From Jaltomata sinuosa (taxonomy: Eukaryota > Streptophyta > Magnoliopsida > Solanales > Solanaceae), in assembly GCA_003996215.1 (NCBI GenBank), contig QJPP01004120.1:101058-165057 (forward strand): DNA of 64,000 nucleotides, read 5' to 3'. The notes below the pieces were generated by a model. It worked only from the letters and a program-made list of their open reading frames with translations. It was not told where the DNA came from and did not search any database. The stretch's first letter is position 1; each line of letters opens with the position of its first letter. A program made the position numbers and the translations under genes. Shown here in pieces: positions 56,723 to 64,000 of this stretch.

Positions 56723-57805
56723 TGAGTCAGTCAATCATACTTCAGAATTCCAATGTCGTAAATATCAGTATTTGTATATTGCATTCTCAGATTATACCGG
56801 TGTTTTGAGCTATCCAGTACTACCATTGCATTTTTAACTTTATATTCAGTTGGGAGTAGACTTAGCATCGAGCGGATGAAGGGATGAATGTTCACCCGCC
56901 AGTTTAGGCTGAGACCTTTAGTCGAAATCCCTGAGTCCCAAAACTATGACGCCACCGTAGGTTCTAAAGGGGTCACCCATCAGATTAGGCTTGACACCCT
57001 TGTCCCTTGTGGACATCAGTTAGTGGATCCACGTCAGACTTCTCCGTACCCTCGCAAAGTATGAACACCCTTCCATCAAGGGTTACAGGTTGGCCCCATA
57101 GTTGGCTCAACTTGGGGTATGTCGGTTAATAGTGTCTCCCACCATCAGATTCATGTTGCATTGACCATATATTCAGTATTTACTTCAGTATTCAGTTCAA
57201 CAGGTTATATCTTCATGATTATACTTGGTCATTGCATCCAGTTCAACTTTCAGTTATATTCCAGTATATATATTTCTATGTTCAGTTCTATATTGTCTAG
57301 TACATATCCCGCATGCTCTGTACATTCAGAGTACTGCCACATACTTTTGTGCTATATCATTATATGATGTAAGTTCAGGCGCTCATCATCCAGACTGCGC
57401 TTAGCTCGACTTGCAGTCCGTACTCAGCAGCTTCAGTGGTGAGTCCTCATTGTTAGAGGATGATAGACATGCTTTACTTTCAGTATTTACTTTTCAGTTT
57501 CAATCTTGTTAAAGTTAGCTGGGGGCATGTCCCAGCAACTCATATTAGTTAGAGGCTTTCAGACATAGATTAGATTCATCTTGAGTTGTTAGTGTTGTTT
57601 TCAGACTCCATTATACTCTTTTATATATTTTATATACTCAGACATTTTGGGTTTTTCCGCACTTCAGATATTAAATTGTTTCTAGCTTCCGCACAGTGCA
57701 TGTTTTAATTGAAATTGTATAGATATGCCATGTCATGGGTTAGCTTGGGTTACTTATAATACTAAGCACCGTGTTGCGTCTAGCAGGTAGCCTCGGGGAA
57801 TGACA
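56723..57805 (+). repeat. Element D 5' LTR, second part
   Basis: Resumes the D LTR after E. Contains 'gaccccttt..cacc' and 'gagtcccaaaactatgacgccacc' phrases that also occur, complemented, in the A LTR. The GGTGAGTCCTCATTGTTAGAGGAT hairpin is at 57,440-57,461. It ends CGGGGAATGACA at 57,805. Confidence 0.9.
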
Positions 57806-57808
57806 AAC

Positions 57809-57821
57809 TTGGTATCAGAGC
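57809..57821 (+). other. Element D primer-binding site
   Basis: TTGGTATCAGAGC three bases after the LTR end, the tRNA-Met-type primer site. Confidence 0.9.
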
Positions 57822-58029
57822 ATCAGGTTTAAGTGTCCTAGGGTGTCTGAAAGTCACGTTGAGTAGAGTCTTCTTCATAGGTGTGAAGCGCGCCACACTT
57901 ATGGGGGAGGAGCTATGAGACATCATTATGAAACTACCCTTCTTTCTTTTCCAGCTCGTGCTATAAAGTATAAAATCTATTTAATCTCCTTCTTTTCTAA
58001 CTTATACTCTTCGTATTTCAAAAGATTAC

Positions 58030-59177
58030 TTCTTAGAAGAGCTAACGCTAGGAATCAGCTGGTAGCTCCAACAGACTCATTGAATGAGCAAGTCACGCAT
58101 GCAAAATTCAGGGCTGATTTCGAACTGCTTGCTGAGGCCATGACCACCCGGGTCAATCACCAGGCTGCGACACCAGCTTCTCCTAAGACTAACACAGTTG
58201 CAGCAAGAATCTAGGACTTCACACGGATAAACCCTCTAGAATTTCATGGGTCTAAGTCAGAAGAGGATCCACAAGACATTTTGGATGACATTCAGAAGGT
58301 GATAGACATTATGGGTGTCACTCCAGTCGAGGGTGCAGATTTAGCCGCCTATCAGTTGAAGGGATTGGCCTACACTTTGTACTAGCAGTAGAAAGAATCT
58401 CGTGGTACAAATACACGTGCAGTGAGTTAGAATCTTTTCAAGACTGCTTTTCTGGACTGGTTCTTCCCACTAGAGCTCAAGGAAGCCAAGGTTCAGGAAT
58501 TCATTAATCTGAAGCAGAATGACATAAGCGTGAAGGACTATGCTCTAAAGTTCACACAGCTATCCAAGTATGCTCTAGCGATAGTAGCTGACTCCAGAGC
58601 TCGTATGAGCAAGTTCGTGTCTGGGGTGTCCGATGATGTGGTCAAGGAATGCAAAACCACCATGCTTATTAAGGCAATGTCCATCTCCAGGTTGGTAACT
58701 TATGCTCAACAGAATGAGGATGAGAAAATCAAGAAAAAGAGAGGAGATAGTAATAGGGCTAGAATAGGAGACTTTAGCTACTCTCAGCCGAGGTTAGAGG
58801 GTGGAAACCATTCTCAGTTCTGTCAAAAGACTTCAGCTCCAGCTCCATCTTCTTCTAGTGTCCCCGTGCCAAAGTTCAAGAAGGATCGATGGGATAAAGC
58901 ATCTTGATCTAAGTACCAAGGTACAATTACTAGTGGGTGCACTCATCTGGTGTGTAAGAAGTGTGGTAAGAACCATCGAGGTGAGTTCATGGCAGGTAGT
59001 GGAAATTTCTTTGGGTGTGGTAAGCTAGGGCACAGGATGAAAGAGTGCCCTGAAAATTCTCAGAAGGGCAGGGATACTTGTTCGCAAAATTAGGCCAGCT
59101 CTGTAGCAGCTCCAGCAGGTCGCGCCACTCGGAAGGGTGCCTCGTCTGGTACAGGTGGTGGTCAGTGCCAGAACAGG
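58030..59177 (+). pseudogene. gag: Element D: gag
   Basis: The coding similarity begins at LLRRANARNQ near 58,032. The expected MPPRR start is mutated, and the open frame extends upstream to 57,915 through leader sequence. Next come NPLEFHGSKSEEDPQDILDD (start of the gag core), ADLAAYQLKGLAYTLY, FLDWFFPLELKEAKVQEFIN and KDYALKFTQLSKYA, ending the core, then a basic Ser/Pro-rich stretch. The knuckle region (58,950-59,055) reads CKKCGKNHRGEF and FFGCGKLGHRMKECP; in each, one Cys is replaced by Phe. In-frame stops occur after AARI, LAYTLY and WDKAS. Confidence 0.84.
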
Positions 59178-59600
59178 TTGTATACCTTTCAGACTCGACA
59201 AGACAAGAAGGATTCCCCCAATGTGTTCATGGGTATGTTACAAGTCTTTCATTTAGATGTTTATGCATTGCTAGACCCAGGAGCTATGCTTTACTTTATA
59301 ACTCCATATATAGCAGTAAATTTGGGTGTCAGTCCATATGTCCTTCCAGAACCTTTCTCAGTCTCTACTCTAATTGGTGACCCAGTTATAGCTAGATGGG
59401 TATACAGAAATTGCCCTATCACCATTTCCCAGAAAGTCACCTCAGCCGATCTTCTAGAGTTAGAAATGAATGAATTTGATATTATTCTAGGCATGGATTA
59501 GTTACATTCCTATTGTGCCTCAGCCAATTTTAGGACTAGGATAATTCGGTTTCACTTTCCAAACGAGCTAGTCTTAGAATGGAAGGGTAGTACCTCTGTG
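59178..59600 (+). pseudogene. Element D: aspartic protease
   Basis: An open piece of 107 codons (59,178-59,501) reads FMGMLQVFHLDVYALLDPGA, the active-site loop with Asp kept and Pro after it, then FITPYIAVNLGVSPYVLPEP and LLELEMNEFDIILGMD. A TAG replaces the Trp codon after GMD. The half-length fits a retropepsin that works as a dimer. The LLDPGA loop is shared in altered form by A (LLDPRD) and B (LLEPGA). Confidence 0.85.
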
Positions 59601-60520
59601 CCTGTAGGTCGATTCATCTCCTACCTTAAGGCCAGAAAGATGATTTCCAAAGGGTATATCTATGATCTTGTTCGGGTTAAGGATTCACACTCCGAGACAC
59701 CAACTCTTGAGTCAGTTCTAGTGGTGAATAAATTTCCAGAAGTGTTCCCAGAAGATCTTCCCGAAGTTCCTCCCGAAAGGGAAATTGACTTCGGAATAGA
59801 TCTCCTTCTAGATACCCAGCCTATTTCAATTCCTTCTTATAGAATGGCTCTAGCTGAGCTTAAGAAATTGAAAGAGAAGTTGAAATACCTTTTAGATAAG
59901 GGCTTCATCAAACCCAACATCTCTCTATGGGGGTGTTCCTGTATTGTTCGTGCGTAAGAAAGATGGTTCTCTCAGGATATGCATTAACTACCGCCAGTTG
60001 AACAAAGTTACAATCAAGAATAAATATCCCATCCCCAAGATTAATGACTTGTTTGACCAGCTTTAGGGTGCTAGTTGCTTTTCTAAGATAGACCTCTGAT
60101 TCGGCTATCATCAACTCAGAGTCAAAGATAGTGACATCCCAAAGATAGCCTTCAGGACTCAGTATGGTCACTATGAATTTGTTGTTATGTCTTTTTGACT
60201 AACCAATGCTCCTGCAGCTTTTATGGACTTAATGAACCGGGTGTTCAAATAGTATTTGGACTTGTTTGTCATTGTCTTCATTGATGATATCCTTGTGTAT
60301 TCTAAAAATAAGGAGGAGCATGTGAATCATCTGAGGGTCATTCTACAGACTCTCAAAGATCGCCAATTATTCACCAAGTTTAGTAAGTGTGAGTTTTGGT
60401 TGAAATTAGTTGCTTTCCTTGGTCATGTGGTGTTCATCAAACGGATCCTAGTGGATTCTCAGAAAATTGAGGCAGTAAAGCACTGGCCCAGACCCACCTC
60501 TCTGACTGATATCATAAGTT
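59601..60520 (+). pseudogene. pol: Element D: reverse transcriptase
   Basis: Open from 59,598 through PEDLPEVPPEREIDFGIDLL and FIKPNISLWG to a frameshift at about 59,925. It resumes in another frame at VPVLFVRKKDGSLRICINYR, QLNKVTIKNKYPIPKINDLF, SKIDL, FRTQYGHYEFVVMSF, NAPAAFMDLMNRVF and the catalytic VFIDDILVYSKN (60,278-60,313), then LFTKFSKCEFWLKLVAFLGH. Five or so stops lie in the palm region. The FIDD aspartates are kept. Confidence 0.87.
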
Positions 60521-61345
60521 TCTTGGGTTTGACCTATTACTACATGAGGTTTGTTGAAGGATTTTCATCCATAGCCTCCCCATTGACCAAGGTGACTCAG
60601 AAAAAGGTCTTGTTTCATTGGTCAGATGAGTGTGAGAAAAGCTTCTTAGAACTGAAATACAACCCCCATTTTGACTGTACCAAAGGGTTCAAACGGTTAT
60701 GTGGTTTATTGTGATGCATTTAGGGTTGGCCTAGGTTGTGTTTTAATGCAGCAGGGTAAAGTCATAGCTTATTCTTCCAGACAACTTAAGGTCCATGAGA
60801 AGAACTACCCGACTCATGACCTCGAGCTTGTACCTTTTGTGTTTTCCCTAAAGATTTAGAGACGCTACTTGTATGGCGTTCATGTTGATGTGTTCACAAA
60901 TCTTAAGAGAGTCCAGTATGTGTTCACCCAGAAAGAGTTGAATCTTCATCAGAGAAGATGGCTTGAGTTCCTCAAAGACTATAATATGAATGTGTTCTAC
61001 CATCTGGGTAAGGCCAATGCGGTGGATGATTCCCTCAACAGACTATCCATGGGTAGTGTGTCACATATAGAGGAAGAGAAAAAGGAACTAGCCAGAGATG
61101 TTCACAGGCTTACTCATTTAGGAGTTTGCCTTATGGACACGACAAATGGTGGTGTGATAGTTAAGAATGGGTCAGAATCTTCATTGGTAGTGGAGGTTAA
61201 GGAGAAGAAGGATAGTGATCCTATATTGCTTCAGCTGAAAGGTGCAATTCATCTGCAGAGAGTTAAGGTTTTCTCCCAAGGGGGAGATGGTGTGCTTCGT
61301 TACCAAGATCGCTTATGTGTTCCTAACGTGGGTGAGTTGAGGTAG
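60521..61345 (+). pseudogene. pol: Element D: RNase H and linker
   Basis: FLGLTYYYMRFVEGFSSIAS leads to a frameshift near 60,665-60,690. RNase H then reads GYVVYCDAFRVGLGCVLMQ, IAYSSRQLKVHEKNYPTHDL, ELNLHQRRWLEFLKDYNMNV and HLGKANAVDDSLNRLS. The linker ends at YQDRLCVPNVGELR and a stop at 61,343. The first Asp is kept (CDAF). The piece from 60,869 to 61,345 is open for 158 codons. Confidence 0.85.
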
Positions 61346-62200
61346 CAGATCCTTGTAGAAACCCATAATTCTAGATATTCCATTCATCCGGGCGACACTA
61401 AGATGTACCGTGATCTACGAGAAGTCTATTGGTGGAACGGTATGAAGAGGGATATCGCAGATTTTATGGCTAAGTGTCCTAATTGTCAGCAGGTTAAGGT
61501 AGACATCAGAAACCAGGAGGTGTGACTCAGGAGATTAGCATTCCTACTTGGAAGTGGGAAGTGGTCAACATGGATTTCATTATGGGTTTACCTTGTACTC
61601 ACAGACAACATGACTCTATTTGAGTGATAGTGGATAAAGTCACTAAGTCAACTCACTTCTTGGCTGTCAAGACTACAGATTCAACGGAGGACTATGCCAG
61701 GCTCTACATCAGTGAGATAGTTAGGTTGCATGGGGTTCCCTTGTCTATCATCTTAGATAGTGGTCCTCAGTTCACATCTCATTTCTGGTGATCGTTTCAG
61801 AATGGTCTTGGTACTCAGGTGAATCTTAGCACAACTTTTCATCCTCAGGCGGATGGTCAGGCGGAGCATACCATTCATACCTTAGAGGACATGTTGAGAG
61901 CTTGTGTGATCGATTTCAAGGTTAGTTGGGATGATCACCTACCTCTCATTGAATTCTCCTATAATAACAGTTTCCACTCTAGTATTCAGATGGCCCCTTA
62001 TGAGGCACTTTATGGGCGTAGATGCAGGTCACTGGTTGGTTAGTTTGAAATAGGTGAAGCAGCCTTGGTTTTACCAGATTTGGTACATGGGGCTATGGAG
62101 AAAGTTTAGCTAATTATAGAAAGATTGAAAATAGCTCAGAGTCGTCAGAAGGCCTATGCAGATGTAAGGAGAACGGACTTAGACTTTGCGATCAATGATT
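61346..62200 (+). pseudogene. pol: Element D: integrase zinc-binding and core domains
   Basis: SIHPGDTKMYRDLREVYWW and CPNCQQVKV give the HHCC domain. After a frameshift near 61,505, the core reads VNMDFIMGLPCTHRQHDSI, VIVDKVTKSTHF (first Asp), PLSIILDSGPQFTSHFW (second Asp) and, in the piece 61,819-62,043, TTFHPQADGQAEHTIHTLED with the third acidic residue. SSIQMAPYEALYGRRCRS closes the core. Stops replace Trp at 61,622 and elsewhere. Confidence 0.86.
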
Positions 62201-62628
62201 GAGTTTTCTTGAAGGTGTCACCCATGAAGGGTATAATCATATTTGGCAAGAAAGGGAAGCTCAGTGCCCGATATATAGGTCCTTAGAGAGTCTTGAAGAG
62301 GATTGGTAATGTGGCCTATGAGTTAGAGTTGCAAGCAGAACTAGCAGCTCTCCATCCGGTCTTTCACATTTCTTTGTTGAAGAAGTATGTTGGTGATCTG
62401 ACAATGATAATGCCTTTAGAGTGTGTGGCTGTGAAGGATAGCCTCACCTATGAGGAGGTTCCAGTTGAGATTCTTGACCGTCAGGTTCATAGGTTGAGAA
62501 ATAAGGAGGTCGCTTCAGTAAAAGTTTTGTGGAGGAATCAGTCCGTATAGGGAGCTACTTAGGAAGCAGAAGTAGCCATGATGGCCAAGTACCCTAACCT
62601 CTTTCCTTCCGATTCAGTTTTAGCTTGA
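62201..62628 (+). pseudogene. pol: Element D: integrase C-terminal region, end of pol
   Basis: VSPMKGIIIFGKKGKLSARY, then after a stop RVLKRIGNVAYELELQAEL, HPVFHISLLKKYVGDL, EILDRQVHRLRNKEVASVKV and LWRNQSV. A TAG follows where B has DGATWE, but AEVAMMAKYPNLFPSDSVLA and a TGA at 62,626-62,628 are still readable, giving the natural end of pol. The tail is colinear with B and A. Confidence 0.85.
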
Positions 62629-62836
62629 GGTAATAGTTCCTCTCCAGCCTCTGAGCTTACTCTTGTGTATTTAAGTCTCAGTAGCATGCTCCCTCAGTAT
62701 CCTTGCATTTCAACATGTATGTGTCCATGGAACTACATTCAGTAAGATATCAGTTTTTTGTACTCAGTTGGTAGGGATTGTAGCTCCTTCCCTCCAAACT
62801 CAGCTTGTTTAGTCTTCATTCGAGGACGAATGATTC

Positions 62837-62850
62837 CAAGGGGGAGATAT
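62837..62850 (+). other. Element D polypurine tract
   Basis: CAAGGGGGAGATAT directly before the 3' LTR, identical to that of B. Confidence 0.88.
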
Positions 62851-62945
62851 TGTAACACCCTAGAATCTGAACCAACTACTGAACTATACTCAGTAGAAAA
62901 ATTTCAAAATAAATTCAAGTTTCGAGGAACAATGATTGAGATCAC
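62851..62945 (+). repeat. Element D 3' LTR, first 95 bp
   Basis: TGTAACACCCTAGAATCTGAACC matches 44,313 onward. The match stops after GAGATCAC at 62,945, where the D 5' LTR continues GGACCGTAG but this copy changes to TGATAACGC. Confidence 0.9.
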
Positions 62946-64000
62946 TGATAACGCTCAAACTACACCTCAAATTAATAAAGCGTAAGCGATCGTTGTCAAG
63001 TAAAGAACCCAACAAGGTTGGGGTCGAATCCCACAGAGAATATGGTGAAGATTAAGTCTTTAGTGAAGTACGTGACTAGTCGTCAATTGTTTTCGGTAAT
63101 TAAGGGGGGGGGGGGTTTGTAATCAACGTGCACAAAAGCAACAATTATGTAAGAGAAATAATCAATAGGAGAGAATGAACTAGGGACGTGTTCACCATGG
63201 CTTTTGTAACAATGTCGATCCTAGGCTTAACCGGGTTCTTTCTATATGCGTGTCACGATGTGATTGTGTCAATTGTATCGTCTAAACGTCTCTCGACCAA
63301 ATAAACAAATTTCCTTTTCTATTCTCTCGACCTCGAAAAGATGTGCTTTTTAGATTTCAATCCTAACATCAAGTAGAGTAATCCAGTTACGGCATTAATC
63401 TTTAAGACGAGAGTTGGTAGTCTCGAATCCTTGTCGTTAATCAAGTTTCCCAGTTTTAACTTCTTTACTCAAGCAAATTAAATCTAGGCATGTTCTAATG
63501 TTTGCAACCACTAGAAAACGTGACATAATGTATGATTAACAACGTGACAATACATATATCGAACCCAACGCTACCCGGAATCTATATTGCTACGTTTGCC
63601 ATGGCTCCAACAACCCTAGTTGCGGGAGTTTTAGTTACTCATGCTCGAAGAAGAAGAGAAGAAAGTCATGTTCATAAAATAATAAAGAAACGAGATCCTT
63701 ACAATATATTGAGGACAATCTTCAAGTATCCAAGAACAAAAGAAACCAAGAACTCAAGAACGAATCAAGAACACGAACTCAAGAAGAGCAAACGTGTTTC
63801 TTGATCTCAAAAACAACTAAAAAACGTGTTTAAACTAATGGGTGAACTCCCCGTAAAATAAACCTATCCTAGGGTATTTATAGGAGTCAAAGAAACCAAA
63901 TCCAAAACGGGCTAGGAATCCCCAAAACGCGGGCAGCCGGTGACGCGCTACTGCCTAAGCTTGATGGACAGGCTTGACGGACTGTCAAGGCAGTGACGGA
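62946..64000 (-). repeat. LTR F, minus orientation, running off the right edge
   Basis: Left end TGATAACGCTCAAAC, the complement of an LTR end ...GAGCGTTATCA. A TATAAATA box on the minus strand at 63,875-63,882 places U3 to the right and R-U5 to the left. If clean, the target duplication is ATCAC (62,941-62,945), with its partner outside the window. The open stretch 63,532-63,804 is not recognised. Family not assigned. A run of 12 G lies at 63,104-63,115. Confidence 0.65.
63875..63882 (-). promoter_or_regulatory. TATA box of LTR F
   Basis: The minus strand reads CTCCTATAAATACCCTAGG, a strong plant-type TATA box in an LTR context. Confidence 0.6.

Larger units (their letters stand above)
44313..62945 (+). 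mobile_element. Element D: Ty3/gypsy chromovirus-like retrotransposon, plus strand, hosting element E
   Basis: A relative of A and B. The 5' LTR is in two parts (44,313-45,449 and 56,723-57,805; 2,220 bp together). The primer site is at 57,809, the interior at 57,806-62,850 (5,045 bp) and the 3' LTR start at 62,851. The 3' LTR is cut after 95 bp by LTR F. The flank before the LTR is GTTCT (44,308-44,312), which should recur after the full 3' LTR outside the window. Coding regions are broken. Confidence 0.9.

Noticed and set aside
59291..59494. Minus-strand open frame over the D protease
   Set aside because: Antisense to a recognised protease.
63532..63804. 90-codon open frame near the right edge
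   Set aside because: Basic, low-complexity C-terminus and location in the R-U5 part of LTR F, antisense to its transcription; no recognised domain.
1..64000. CRISPR array, bacterial operon, prophage or plasmid features
   Set aside because: The repeats found are LTRs, minisatellites and MITEs. Coding content is eukaryotic retrotransposon throughout.

Overview
This window is plant nuclear DNA made almost entirely of nested, mostly decayed retrotransposons. I found no intact host gene, no rRNA or tRNA gene, no CRISPR array and no bacterial-type operon. The Ty3/gypsy chromovirus-type polyproteins, tRNA-Met primer sites (TTGGTATCAGAGC), long 2-4 kb LTRs, an L1-type plant LINE with a DUF4283-like ORF1, Ty1/copia remnants and a Tourist-like MITE point to a flowering plant. 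By style of LTR it is probably Solanaceae (tomato/potato/pepper group), from heterochromatin or a pericentromere. The genus is inference.

Layout. (1) 1-18,032 is a nest of three related chromovirus elements. Element A (minus strand; 5' LTR 15,900-18,032; gag-pol running leftward) is split by element B, a structurally complete minus-strand copy at 3,305-12,727 with a 5-bp target duplication AACTC on both sides. A is split again in its integrase C-terminal region by a plus-oriented LTR (C, 1-1,709) that enters from the left edge. (2) 18,033-25,705 is AT-rich spacer with one 5'-truncated LINE (about 18,950-23,256, ending in an A tail) and a second LINE ORF1 fragment (24,636-25,440). (3) 25,706-44,312 is a mosaic of LTR fragments (M, L, J, G, H, K) with a copia gag-integrase remnant (26,370-28,616), a copia RT scrap on the opposite strand (30,809-31,034), a 210-bp MITE with TTA flanks, and a duplicated G|H LTR junction. 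(4) 44,313-62,945 is element D, a plus-strand relative of A and B. Its 5' LTR is split by element E (45,450-56,717), which has 3.9-kb LTRs around a decayed 3.4-kb interior. Its 3' LTR is cut after 95 bp by a minus-oriented LTR (F, 62,946 to the window end).

How the pieces work together. A, B and D share one plan: an LTR of about 2.2 kb, primer site, gag with CCHC knuckles, protease, RT, RNase H, integrase and a C-terminal domain, then a CAAGGGGGAGATAT polypurine tract. Internal regions are 5,047 bp in B and 5,045 bp in D. All coding parts carry stops or frameshifts, so none looks autonomous. Nesting gives relative ages: A is older than B and C; D is older than E and F.

The best leads for something undescribed lie in the LTRs and not in proteins. 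Family-specific palindromic word arrays sit upstream of likely promoters. A splice-donor-like CAG|GTAGGT or GTATGT site lies at a similar place in almost every LTR family, sometimes with a strong acceptor-like site about 1-1.9 kb downstream. A conserved AGTCCTC/GAGGACT hairpin lies near the LTR 3' end. Minisatellites occur inside two LTR families. The protease active-site loop reads D/E-P in three separate copies where D-S/T is expected. All identity estimates here are by eye.
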